Of a stretch of 52,652 bases of DNA, positions 36,391 through 46,194 are shown in pieces (the stretch's first letter is position 1; each line of letters starts with the position of its first letter). The stretch is from Parcubacteria group bacterium GW2011_GWA2_42_14 (GTDB taxonomy: Bacteria > Patescibacteriota > Minisyncoccia > Sungbacterales > GWA2-42-14). Position numbers and translations under genes: made by a program. The notes beneath the pieces are model-generated. The model saw nothing but the letters and a program-made list of their open reading frames with translations, ran no database searches and was not told the DNA's origin. The stretch is from NCBI GenBank assembly GCA_000998135.1, contig LCCV01000012.1, positions 1 to 52,652 of the forward strand. Direction: 5' to 3'.

Positions 36391-36400
36391 ATAAGATTGT

Positions 36401-37192
36401 TTATATTCCCGTTTCCAGTCCTTCTTCCTCCTCGTCTTCCTCTTTATCTGCTTCTTTTTTTCTGTTCTCCCAGGCCAGCTTAAATAAACTTTTTATAGTT
36501 TCGCTTATCTCATCGGATTCAATTATGACCCCCATCATATCGCCTTTTAAAGATGCCATGCCAACCCGGTTGGCATAAATAAAAATATTGCTCCAAAAAG
36601 GAAATTTTTCCTGTTCAACAAACAATTCTTCCGCCATCTCTAAAGGATTTTTAAATCTACCCGCTGTTCTCGTGTAAATTGATTTTGATTTTATGCCCAG
36701 TTCTTGCCGCTTTTTGTCAAAACCGGTTTTTTCAAGAATGGAAAAAGTTTTGGGAAGAAGGTCGGCGTTATAAATCTCAAGAATTTCTTTGGTTTCAGAA
36801 CCCAAAATGTCTTCGGCTATTTTTTCAAACATAGCTTCTCCTTCATAAAATTGAATTTTGGGTTTGCCCGGGGCGACGTTATAGACCGATTTTAGTTCCG
36901 GCAGAATTTCCCTGATTTCCCGCTCCCTATTTTCAATCTCTTGCCTTTCTTTTTTTAAAATTTCCAATATTATATCGGGGCTTTGGGCGACAAAATAATT
37001 TCTTTTGCCGACTTTCAACGGCCTTACCAGTCCCCTTTTTTCAAGTTCCGTTATCATAACATAAGTGGTTGTCCGGTTTATTCCGGCTTTTTTGGCAATA
37101 TCCTGAATAGACGCCTTGCCCAATTCCAAAGCAGCCAAATATACTTTGGCTTCTTTATCGGATAGGCCGATTTTTTTTAATTCATTAAGCAT
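36401..37192 (-). CDS. TrmB-like HTH transcriptional regulator
   Basis: LKKIGLSDKEAKVYLAALELGKASIQDIAKKAGINRTTTYVMITELEKRGLV. Confidence 0.88.
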   Translation of the reverse strand: MLNELKKIGLSDKEAKVYLAALELGKASIQDIAKKAGINRTTTYVMITELEKRGLVRPLKVGKRNYFVAQSPDIILEILKKERQEIENREREIREILPELKSVYNVAPGKPKIQFYEGEAMFEKIAEDILGSETKEILEIYNADLLPKTFSILEKTGFDKKRQELGIKSKSIYTRTAGRFKNPLEMAEELFVEQEKFPFWSNIFIYANRVGMASLKGDMMGVIIESDEISETIKSLFKLAWENRKKEADKEEDEEEEGLETGI

Positions 37193-37288
37193 AAATCATA
37201 AAACCTGAAACATATAACATTGAATATAAGAAACTTAAGATTAAATATCGTCTGCGCGCGGCATGATATAAGTTTCATGTTCCATGTT

Positions 37289-38938
37289 TCAGAATTTGCC
37301 GACAATATCGGAAAGCAAACTTTTCCCTATCATCTCCACCGGCTTTTCCAGACCGAGCAGTTCCAAAACAGTGGGCGCGATATCGGTAAGAACTCCGCCA
37401 ATCGTCTTTTTTTTAGCTGTAATTTCTTGGGCAGTTCTTTCGCGTTCCAGCTTGAAATCCTTGCCCACCAGAAAAAACGGTACGGCATTTATAGTGTGTT
37501 TAGTTGATTTTTCTCCGGAAATAATATCAAGTTTTCTTTCCGCGTTTCCATGGTCTCCGGTAATTATCAAAGCTCCTCCGCTCTTAAGAAGAGTAATAAC
37601 AATTTCTCCAAGCGCTTTGTCCAGAACTTCAATTGATTTTTTTACCGCGTCAAAATTTCCGCTGTGCCCGACCATGTCGGCATTGGCAAAATTGGCCAGA
37701 ATAAAATCAAAGGAAGAAAATCCGCCAAATATCGCCTCTTTAACTCCAGCTGCGTTCATTTCCGGAACCTCGTCAAAATGAGCGGTTCTCGGAGAAGGAA
37801 TTAAAAGCCGTTCTTCGTGAGGATAGGCCTCTTCTTTTCCGCCATTGAAAAAATAAGTAACATGAGCGTATTTTTCCGATTCGGCTATATGAAGCTGATT
37901 TAGTCCCGCATTGCTTATAACCTCCGAAAGACACCGTTTTATTTTAAGCGGGGAGAAAGCCGGAAGCGCTTCCAGCCCTTCTTCATATTCGGTCATGGTT
38001 ACAAGCAAAAAATTAGAAAGGACTGTGCCGCGAACAAATCCGGAAAAATCTTTTTTAACTAATGCCTCGCTTATTTCCCTCATTGAGTCCTCGCGGAAAT
38101 TAAATGTAATCATCGCGTCATTATGGTTAACGCGCCCTACCGGATTTCCGGAATCATCAACCAGCATACCCGGCTCAATAAATTCATCGGATACGCCGTT
38201 TACATAAGAATCGTTAATATATTTGGCCGGATCCCGAAATTGGAACCCTTGTCCGGTCGTTAACATATCGTAAATTTTTTTTATTTTTTCCCATCTTTGG
38301 TCGCGGTCCATGGCGAATGTTCTGCCGACAACGCTTGCGATTGTAATAAATGGAAATTCTGCGGATATTTTATCCTGAAGCCGTTTTACAAATTCGCCGC
38401 CTTCTTTCATTGGAGCATCTTTACCATCAGTAAGAATATGTAAAAAAACCCTGCCCTGCCGCCAGGGGCGAGCCTCGCTTCCGGCGGGAGCCGAGTCAAA
38501 GGGCTTGTCCCGAAAATCCTGCTGTTTTAAAAATTCCATAAGAGCGTAAAGGTGTTCAACATAAGCATGAACCGAGCCGGAAGAAACCATGCCTAATAAA
38601 TGAAGAGCGGAAGAATTTTTACGAACATGCTCCACCGCGGACAAAAAAGACGGGTTCTGAAAAAAAGAGCCGTCGCGTATGGAATAAATGATTCTCGGCA
38701 AATGGTGATAAATCGGGCGTCCCGCCCCGATAGTAAGATGCCCAACCTCGGAATTGCCCGCCTCTCCATAAGGCAAACCAACAGCCAAAGAAGAGGCCTG
38801 AACTGTGGTAAAAGGGAAATTTTTTTCAAAAAAACCAAAAGTCGGCTTTTCTGCCGCGGCAATAGGGTTGCCCTTTATTTCTTCCGATATTCCGAAACCG
38901 TCAAGAATTATTAGGATGACCGGTTTGTAAGATTGCAT
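37289..38938 (-). CDS. gpmI: 2,3-bisphosphoglycerate-independent phosphoglycerate mutase
   Basis: VILIILDGFGISEE; GEAGNSEVGHLTIGAGR; NFANADMVGHSGN; TGDHGNAE. Confidence 0.95.
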   Translation of the reverse strand: MQSYKPVILIILDGFGISEEIKGNPIAAAEKPTFGFFEKNFPFTTVQASSLAVGLPYGEAGNSEVGHLTIGAGRPIYHHLPRIIYSIRDGSFFQNPSFLSAVEHVRKNSSALHLLGMVSSGSVHAYVEHLYALMEFLKQQDFRDKPFDSAPAGSEARPWRQGRVFLHILTDGKDAPMKEGGEFVKRLQDKISAEFPFITIASVVGRTFAMDRDQRWEKIKKIYDMLTTGQGFQFRDPAKYINDSYVNGVSDEFIEPGMLVDDSGNPVGRVNHNDAMITFNFREDSMREISEALVKKDFSGFVRGTVLSNFLLVTMTEYEEGLEALPAFSPLKIKRCLSEVISNAGLNQLHIAESEKYAHVTYFFNGGKEEAYPHEERLLIPSPRTAHFDEVPEMNAAGVKEAIFGGFSSFDFILANFANADMVGHSGNFDAVKKSIEVLDKALGEIVITLLKSGGALIITGDHGNAERKLDIISGEKSTKHTINAVPFFLVGKDFKLERERTAQEITAKKKTIGGVLTDIAPTVLELLGLEKPVEMIGKSLLSDIVGKF

Positions 38939-39059
38939 AATTGAATTATACCATTTTTAAGTAAATTTTCCTCCAGTACAAGTTTTATTGAAAAAGGGCG
39001 GATAATTTCCGCTCGTTTTTAATTTGCAATCAAATATGCAAAACAGATACACTTAAAAC

Positions 39060-39680
39060 ATGAATAAGTCCAAAAACATTTCAATAATTATTCTTCATGG
39101 CTGGGGCGGTTCGTCAAAAACTGATTGGATTCCTTGGCTAAAAAAAGAACTGGAAAAAGACGGTTTCGAAGTTTTTGCGCCGGACCTGCCGCGAACATTG
39201 GCACCTCGCTATAAAGAGTGGATGTCGGCAATTGAGGAAACTTTAAAGCTCGTTTCTTCGGAAAACAAAATATATTTTGTCGGCCATAGCTTAGGAGGGG
39301 CGGCCATTCTTCATTTTCTGGGAAATTTATCAAGGTCCGACCTTAGCGCCAAAAAGATCGGACCTTTAATATCGGGGGCGCTTCTTATCGCCTCCCCCAT
39401 AAAATTGTTAGACGTTGTGAAATTGAATGATTTTTCCAGACGTGAATTTCGCTGGGATGAAATTCAAAAATACTGCCCAAATTTCTCGCTTCTTTATTCC
39501 AAAGATGACCCGCTGGTTTCGCCGAAAAAACACGCCGTTCCTATTAAAAAATATCTTTCTCAAAGCAGGGTTCAATTACAAATAGTCAACGGCTATGAAC
39601 ATTTCATTATGAAAAAATGCCCTGTTATTTTGAAAAGCGCAAAAGAACTTTTGAATAATGTTTTGATGTTTGGTAAATAA
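39060..39680 (+). CDS. Alpha/beta hydrolase, RBBP9/YdeN-like
   Basis: IIILHGWGGSSKTDWIPWLKKELEKDGFEVFAPDLP; GHSLGGAA; final His region NGYEHF. Confidence 0.85.
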   Translation: MNKSKNISIIILHGWGGSSKTDWIPWLKKELEKDGFEVFAPDLPRTLAPRYKEWMSAIEETLKLVSSENKIYFVGHSLGGAAILHFLGNLSRSDLSAKKIGPLISGALLIASPIKLLDVVKLNDFSRREFRWDEIQKYCPNFSLLYSKDDPLVSPKKHAVPIKKYLSQSRVQLQIVNGYEHFIMKKCPVILKSAKELLNNVLMFGK

Positions 39681-39732
39681 TACATCCTTTAATCGAGAAA
39701 CAAAAAAAATAGTTAAAATTTACTACAGGGTC

Positions 39733-39761
39733 TTGACTAAATTTTAACCATTTGCTATACT
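39733..39761 (+). promoter_or_regulatory. Promoter for rny with long leader
   Basis: TTGACT-N17-TATACT. Confidence 0.55.
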
Positions 39762-40007
39762 TAAGCCATAATTCAAATTTGTTAATTTTTGATGAAAGAC
39801 AAAGGGTTTTACGGCATTATTTCTGAAACCCGGATATAAAGAAAAATTTTGTCATCATTCATTTCCTTGGTATCTAATACTCAAAACAAACAAAAAATAC
39901 ATAAGTTTTGGGCACATCTAAGTGCTCGTGTTTTGAATATTCTCGACCCCAAAACGTTTCTTTCGGGCAGGGGTTTCTAAAACTCATCTCTCATCAATTG
40001 AATAATT

Positions 40008-41543
40008 ATGGATAATGCTATTGCGATTACTCTCGTTAAGTTTTTAATTGCCATAATTCTAGGCGGCGTTGGCGGATATTATCTGCGCCAAATCCTGATG
40101 CAGAGAAGAAAAAATTCCATTGAATCCCGGCTCAAAAAACTGGTTGAAGATTCAAAGACAGAAGCCAAAGAAACTTTGCTTGAGGCCAAAAACAAAGCGG
40201 TAAAAATTCTGGAAGAGGCCAAAATCGAAGAAAGAGAAAGAATGGCCGAGTTAAGAAAAAGCGAAGAAAGAACGGCCAGGCGCGAAGAATCCCTGGATAA
40301 AAAAATAATGAGTTTGGATGAAAAAGAAAAAGAACTTCAAGAAAAAATAGAAAAAGTCAAAGCCATAAAACTGGAAATAGAAGAATTTAAGCAAAGGGCG
40401 ATAAAAGAACTGGAAAGAGTTTCGGGCTTGTCCGGAGAAGCGGCTAAAGAAGAGCTTTATAAAAAAATTGAAAAAGAACACGGTAATGATTTGGCCAAAA
40501 GGCTACGGAAATTGGAAGAAGCCGGAATGGAAGAACTTGAACAAAAAGCCAAAAATATCTTAACAACGGTTATTCAGCGCTTAGCCACCTCAACCGCGTC
40601 CGAAGTTACCACAACCACAGTTACCATTCCTTCCGATGACCTCAAGGGCAAAATCATCGGAAGGGAAGGAAGAAACATCAGGGCGCTGGAGAGGGCGGCC
40701 GGGGTTGAAATTATAGTTGATGATACGCCGGGAGCAATTGTTATTTCCGGTTTTGACCCGGTCAGACGCCATATTGCCAAAAATGCGCTGGAAGCGCTGA
40801 TTCTTGACGGAAGAATTCAGCCCGCCCGCATTGAAGAAGCGGTTGATAAAGCGCGCGAATCAATTGAAAAACAGGTTAAAGAAGCCGGAGAAACAGCCGC
40901 TTTTGAAATCGGCGCCTTTGATTTTGACCCGCGGCTTCTTAATCTTTTGGGACGCCTGAAATTCAGAACCAGTTATGGCCAGAATGTTTTAATGCATTCC
41001 ATTGAAATGGCCCATATCGCAGGAATGCTGGCAACAGAACTGGGGGCCGATATTCAAATTGCCAAAAAAGGAGCGTTACTCCACGATATCGGCAAAGCGG
41101 TTGACCACGAAATACAGGGAACGCATGTAGAAATCGGCAGAAGGATTCTTGAAAAATTCAATGTTGACAAACGGCTTATACAAGCCATGCAGTCGCATCA
41201 TGAAGAATATCCTTATGAAACAGTTGAGTCCATAATTGTCCAGACGGCTGACGCGATTTCTGCTTCCCGACCTGGGGCAAGACGTGACTCCGTAGAAAAT
41301 TATCTTAAACGCCTGCAGGATTTGGAAAATATAGCCAACTCTTTTGAAGGAGTTGAAAAGTCTTACGCCATTCAAGCCGGGCGCGAAATCAGAATTTTCG
41401 TAACTCCGGAAAAAGTAAGCGATCTTGAAGCCAAAAATTTGGCCAAACAAATAGCGGAACGGATTGAAAACGAACTAAAGTATCCCGGTGAGATAAAAGT
41501 GCATTTGATTAGAGAGCTAAGAACAGTGGAATATGCAAGATAA
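40008..41543 (+). CDS. rny: Ribonuclease Y
   Basis: N-terminal TM, long coiled coil, KH (GKIIGREGRNIRALE), HD domain (ALLHDIGKAVDHE). Confidence 0.96.
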   Translation: MDNAIAITLVKFLIAIILGGVGGYYLRQILMQRRKNSIESRLKKLVEDSKTEAKETLLEAKNKAVKILEEAKIEERERMAELRKSEERTARREESLDKKIMSLDEKEKELQEKIEKVKAIKLEIEEFKQRAIKELERVSGLSGEAAKEELYKKIEKEHGNDLAKRLRKLEEAGMEELEQKAKNILTTVIQRLATSTASEVTTTTVTIPSDDLKGKIIGREGRNIRALERAAGVEIIVDDTPGAIVISGFDPVRRHIAKNALEALILDGRIQPARIEEAVDKARESIEKQVKEAGETAAFEIGAFDFDPRLLNLLGRLKFRTSYGQNVLMHSIEMAHIAGMLATELGADIQIAKKGALLHDIGKAVDHEIQGTHVEIGRRILEKFNVDKRLIQAMQSHHEEYPYETVESIIVQTADAISASRPGARRDSVENYLKRLQDLENIANSFEGVEKSYAIQAGREIRIFVTPEKVSDLEAKNLAKQIAERIENELKYPGEIKVHLIRELRTVEYAR

Positions 41544-41730
41544 TTTTACTTTAAATCCTAATTTCAAAAATTTGCCCCCTCGGCAAATTCCCGGGCTTCG
41601 CCCGTCGAAAAAGCCAAATAGTTGGCTTTCGACCCAAATTCCCAATAATATCAAAATTCAAAAAAGATGGAGTTTTGATATTTGAATTTTATTCCATCTA
41701 TACAATACTAAGTTAAACCCCCCATAAATT

Positions 41731-42609
41731 ATGCGAATTTTGTTTTTCGGCGATATTTTCGGAAAGCCCGGGCGCGAAGCGCTTAAATTTATAATTCCTC
41801 AATGGAAAAAAGAATATGAGCCGGATGTAATTATCGCTAACGGCGAAAACATGTCGCATGGGGCCGGAATTTCCGAATCCGCCATAAAAGAACTCATGTC
41901 CGCGGGAGTCCAAATAATTACCGGAGGGAATCATACCCTTGAAGGCAAAAATGCTTCTAATTTATTAAATGATGCGAGTTTGCCATTATTGCGTCCGGCT
42001 AATATGTCTTCTGAACTTCCAGGCCGCGGATTTGGCTTCTATAGGATTGGGAATAATCCCCTCGACCCTGCTCGGGGCAGGGAATTAGGAATTATGGACG
42101 GACCAGAAAATGCCAATTTATTAGTTATAAATCTAATTGGCCAAGTGCATATGCGCTATCAATACGATTCTCCATTCAAGGCAATCGACGAAATTCTTCA
42201 AGACCCGACCTTGAAATCCGAAAGGTCGGGCCTTGTTAAAATAGTTGACTGGCACGCCGATGCTTCATCGGAAAAAATTGCTTTAGGATGGTATTTGGAC
42301 GGACGGGTTTCCGCGGTTTTGGGAACCCACTCCCATACTCCAACGGCCGATGAAAGAATTCTGCCCAAAGGAACCAGTTTTGTGTCTGATATCGGCATGA
42401 TTGGTCCGCATAACTCCATAATCGGACAGGAAATTTCAGCCAATCTTGAACGCTTCATCAAACAAATTCCAAAAAAGGTTGAGGTAGCTCCCGCGCCCCC
42501 TTATGAAATAAACGCGGTATTTTTAGAAACTGACGAAAAAACAGGAAAAACAATAAAAATACAACGGATAAGAAAAATTATTCACGAAAATCTTGCCAGA
42601 AACGAATAA
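41731..42609 (+). CDS. ymdB: YmdB family metallophosphoesterase
   Basis: MRILFFGDIFGKPGR; IANGENMSHGAGI; GGNHTLEGK; ALGWYLDGRVSAVLGTHSHTPTADERILPKGT. Confidence 0.93.
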   Translation: MRILFFGDIFGKPGREALKFIIPQWKKEYEPDVIIANGENMSHGAGISESAIKELMSAGVQIITGGNHTLEGKNASNLLNDASLPLLRPANMSSELPGRGFGFYRIGNNPLDPARGRELGIMDGPENANLLVINLIGQVHMRYQYDSPFKAIDEILQDPTLKSERSGLVKIVDWHADASSEKIALGWYLDGRVSAVLGTHSHTPTADERILPKGTSFVSDIGMIGPHNSIIGQEISANLERFIKQIPKKVEVAPAPPYEINAVFLETDEKTGKTIKIQRIRKIIHENLARNE

Positions 42610-42682
42610 AAAAGCCCGCCGGACTTGCCCTGAGGTTTTCCTCGAAGGGTGTTTTGGCGGGTAAATATTCTTACGCAAGTCC

Positions 42683-43339
42683 TCAAATAGAGGAGGGGTG
42701 TTTTCCGAAATAGAATAGATACAGCCGGTAAAAAATTGTTGCAATGAAATTATGAAAAAAATGAACAAGAAAACAGGCAATAAGTCCAAACTTCAAAAAA
42801 ACATAAGCAAAGACAAAAGATGTAAGAAATAAAGGAATAAATTTTACAGCGCGACCAGTGCCCTTGTAGTTAAATATGTGTAAATAGGCAAATACGGCAT
42901 TACTAATTAAAAGCAGGATATAAAATTGTATTCCGGTCCAACGGGGAAGAACCCCCAAGAAAAATCCTCTGAATATCAATTCCTCTGAGGCCGCCGTAAA
43001 GACGAAAATCAGCAGAGTTTTGAAAAAAGAGTATTTGTGAATGTCATCCAGCACCTTTTTTCGTTTTGGCGAACCGATTGCCAGACCAATTATATCATCA
43101 GAAACTCCCGAGAACAGTATCCCAAATATTCCGATAAGTAGCAGTATCGAGGCATCCGCCAAGACCAAAGTTACAGATGTTATTGCATTTGGTTGTGCGA
43201 GGACAAAACGAATAAATTCTGTAAGAAGCTTTGATAAATCCGAAGAATTGAAGTAAAGGCCTATAAGTAAAAAAGGTAACACCAAAACACTAAACAAAAA
43301 CCACTCTTTCATAAAAATGGACAGGGACTTTCTTTCCAA
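42683..43339 (-). CDS. CPBP family intramembrane metalloprotease
   Basis: AASEELIFRGFFLG motif, following AVFAYLHIFNY and FLVHFFHNF. Confidence 0.85.
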   Translation of the reverse strand: MERKSLSIFMKEWFLFSVLVLPFLLIGLYFNSSDLSKLLTEFIRFVLAQPNAITSVTLVLADASILLLIGIFGILFSGVSDDIIGLAIGSPKRKKVLDDIHKYSFFKTLLIFVFTAASEELIFRGFFLGVLPRWTGIQFYILLLISNAVFAYLHIFNYKGTGRAVKFIPLFLTSFVFAYVFLKFGLIACFLVHFFHNFIATIFYRLYLFYFGKHPSSI

Positions 43340-43737
43340 GCGCCTTCTCCGGCAGTAAAATGTTAAGTTACTTGTTTTTTACTATAACAATTCTATAAAA
43401 TTAAGTCAAGTTAATTTTGTTGCATAAATACTTGTTTTTTACTAACATTAACCCTAATAGCGCATAATCCCCGTTAGAAGTTCGGCAATGCCATAAATCC
43501 GGTATAACAACATAAAGCGAAGCGGCTTGCGCCTTACATCATAACGCAACAAAATTACATTTTATTTAGACTTCTAACGGAGTAAATTGTGGATAAAATC
43601 TTGTTTAAATCAACTTTACCGCATAAACACTCACTTTTTAAAATCAATGAAAAACAGCTATAAATCAAAAAACCGCTTAAAAATTGGGTTATAATGGTGT
43701 ATTATGTGTTTATCATTAAAAATCAATAAATGGTCGA

Positions 43738-43815
43738 TATATAACAACCAACAACTAATAACCAATAACCAACAACACGTGTTGTAAGTTGTGGGTTGTG
43801 AGTTGTGAGTTACGA
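43738..43815. repeat. ACCAATAACCAACAAC-type imperfect inverted/low-complexity repeat
   Basis: aaccaacaactaataaccaataaccaacaacacg / cgtgttgtaagttgtgggttgtgagttgtgag; shares exact 22-mer and 18-mer with the helicase ORF. Confidence 0.75.
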
Positions 43816-43818
43816 AGT

Positions 43819-44103
43819 ATGGTAATGAAATACGACAAGAAATGGCTTGCCGAATGGGTTATGAATAAAACCCAGGGCACCAAAAAGGCCTCCCAAGAAT
43901 TGGTTGACGGACTCTTTGATGAAATCACTAACGCCATGGTCAAGGGAGAGCAGGTAAAAGTCGCCGGATTCGGAGTGTTTAAGGTTTCCCGAAGGGCGGC
44001 CAGAGAAGGAATCAATCCGCGAACACAGGAAAAAATCCAGATTGCGGCCAAAGTCGCGCCGAAATTCCGAGCCGCCAAGCAACTAAAAGAAGCAGTCCAA
44101 TAA
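43819..44103 (+). CDS. HU family DNA-binding protein
   Basis: KKASQELVDGLFDEITNAMVKGEQVKVAGFGVFKVSRRAAREGINPRTQEKIQI. Confidence 0.93.
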   Translation: MVMKYDKKWLAEWVMNKTQGTKKASQELVDGLFDEITNAMVKGEQVKVAGFGVFKVSRRAAREGINPRTQEKIQIAAKVAPKFRAAKQLKEAVQ

Positions 44104-44130
44104 TATTTTTTCTCTAGAAAAAAATAAATG

Positions 44131-44147
44131 CCCCCGAATCTTGGGGG
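44131..44147 (+). terminator. Terminator of the HU gene
   Basis: CCCCCgaatcttGGGGG followed by TATTTGTTTT. Confidence 0.65.
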
Positions 44148-44155
44148 TATTTGTT

Positions 44156-44611
44156 TTACTTTAGGGTTTTAATATACGCAACAAGGTCGCTTATTTCCTT
44201 ATCATTAAAATGTTTCCATGGAGGCATGCCATTTGAGGGCGCGCCGTTCCTTATTTTTTGTGAAAGAACACTATTGGGCAAATTCTGGATTTCCGACAAA
44301 GTAAGGTCTTGTGGCTTTTTAGGAAGCGCTTTAGCGGCTCCCCCATCTCCTTTGCCGCGAACGCCGTGACAAGCAACACAGTTAGTTTGAAAAATTTTCT
44401 GGCCATTTTTAACGCCGGGGTCCATATTGGGATTAAGAGCCAGCTCTGCAGATTTTGTATTGTTTACACTACCTGCATCTCCTGAACTTTGACCGTCACT
44501 GCACCCGCCAAAAACAAGAATATAAAGAATTAACAATACGATAACGGCAATAAACACTAAAATTTTAAGAGGATTCCTTTTATCCTCGCCGCCAGGCCCA
44601 GTTCCATGCAT
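44156..44611 (-). CDS. Membrane-anchored c-type cytochrome
   Basis: N-terminal hydrophobic segment; GQKIFQTNCVACHGVRGKGDGG (CxxCH) and NGMPPWKHFNDKEISDLVAYIKTL (distal Met). Confidence 0.9.
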   Translation of the reverse strand: MHGTGPGGEDKRNPLKILVFIAVIVLLILYILVFGGCSDGQSSGDAGSVNNTKSAELALNPNMDPGVKNGQKIFQTNCVACHGVRGKGDGGAAKALPKKPQDLTLSEIQNLPNSVLSQKIRNGAPSNGMPPWKHFNDKEISDLVAYIKTLK

Positions 44612-44777
44612 TTTTTCATCTCCTTATTTATCAAAGATAACAATTAATAAGTAACAAGTAAAAACAGCCACGTCAAAGGCCATATCTCTCTAATCATTCT
44701 CTAATTTCTTCGCTAATAATCTCTAATCTCGAATTAGCGATAATTCGTGATTAAATTCGCGATTGATTAGCGATTAT

Positions 44778-45938
44778 TTAAAAGGGATTCTTAGCCCCTC
44801 TTACTTCAAAATGCACATGGCAGCCGGTGGAGTTTCCGGTGGAGCCGACTTGCGCGATGGTTTCTCCCTGGGGAACAATCTTGCCGACCGTAACAAAAAT
44901 TTGCTTCAAATGCGCGTAAAGAGTCTGCACCCCGTTATTGTGAGAAATAACAATATATTTTCCGTACCCGCCGTTCCAGCCGGAATTTTTAGCTATCAAG
45001 ATGGTTCCTTCGGCTGAAGCAAAAACCGGCCGACCGCAGGAAGGCACGGACGCATCGGAATTTACTAAATCAACTCCGTTTTTACCGTGAATTCCCCGGG
45101 AACGCCTGGCATTAAGAATCGGTTTCATAAAAAAACCTATAAGATTCGGCAGTTTAGATAATGTTGCGGCAGGCGCTTTGGGAGAAAAAATAGCGGGAGA
45201 GCCAACCAATTCGCCGTCAGGAATTATTATAATTTCTCCAACAACAAGATCTTCTCCTGAAGAAAGGCCGTTAAAAACCATAATATCGGCAATGTTCCCG
45301 TCATACCTCTTAGCAATACCGGAAACCGTATCTCCTTTTTTAATTTCATGCCTTACGCCTGAAACCGGCAAAATAATCAATTTATCACCGATTTTTATGC
45401 GGCCGGAATTCGATATGTCATTCGCCCAAAGAATAGTGTTTACAGTTACTTCAAAAGAAGAAGCAATACTTGAAAGGGTATCTCCGAGTTGAACTTCATA
45501 AACAAATATGGCATCCTCTCCCCCGCCAACTCCGTCCCGCATAATTCCCGTGGGGTTTGTATAAGCCAATAAGGCGCTTTCTTTAATTATTGCCAGAGAC
45601 ATATCTCTAAAACCATTGCCGGGCTGAAACAGCGGCAAAAAAGAACCCAATACAGAATCATTTTGTTCAAGAACAGAAGAAGCGTTAATTTCATTAATAA
45701 AAACTGGTGATTTATCATTATTGCACCAAAAACAAATATAATCAAAAAAACCGGCATTGGCTTCGCGCGGGTGAAAAAATAAAAAAAGGCTTAAAATAGC
45801 CAGGAAACTTGAAAATGTTCTTAAAAAAGCTAAAAACTTCTTTTGGGAAAGAAGTATTTTTGCCGGGTTTTCTTCAATTTTACCGAATTTTGAATAATTA
45901 TTTTGCTCTTTTTCCCAACTCGGGGGCTTTACAATCAT
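44778..45938 (-). CDS. LysM-repeat M23 metallopeptidase
   Basis: Two LysM motifs (VQLGDTLSSIASSFEVTVNTILWAN, HEIKKGDTVSGIAKRYDGNIADIMVFN); M23 HNNGVQTLYAHLKQI...STGCHVHFEVRG. Confidence 0.92.
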   Translation of the reverse strand: MIVKPPSWEKEQNNYSKFGKIEENPAKILLSQKKFLAFLRTFSSFLAILSLFLFFHPREANAGFFDYICFWCNNDKSPVFINEINASSVLEQNDSVLGSFLPLFQPGNGFRDMSLAIIKESALLAYTNPTGIMRDGVGGGEDAIFVYEVQLGDTLSSIASSFEVTVNTILWANDISNSGRIKIGDKLIILPVSGVRHEIKKGDTVSGIAKRYDGNIADIMVFNGLSSGEDLVVGEIIIIPDGELVGSPAIFSPKAPAATLSKLPNLIGFFMKPILNARRSRGIHGKNGVDLVNSDASVPSCGRPVFASAEGTILIAKNSGWNGGYGKYIVISHNNGVQTLYAHLKQIFVTVGKIVPQGETIAQVGSTGNSTGCHVHFEVRGAKNPF

Positions 45939-46194
45939 ACAAAAAAGCTAGTATTTATGCTAAAATCTAAGATCGGAGTTTATTATTCCCTACACCTACC
46001 AATTATATGATTTTATAGTATTTTGGCAAGTTGGATATTCACATCGTTATCATGGTATAGAGTTTAGGAACTAAACGCTATACGCTAAACGATAAGTTTA
46101 GAATTTTGAATTTTTGTTTACGATATGCTTTTATTGATATGAACCTCATTAAATCCCGGCATTTTATATAAAAAGGGCATAAGAGCTAAAAAAT

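Noticed and set aside
43738-43815. Possible CRISPR-like repeat array
   Set aside because: Repeats are short, contiguous and degenerate without spacers, and no cas genes are present.
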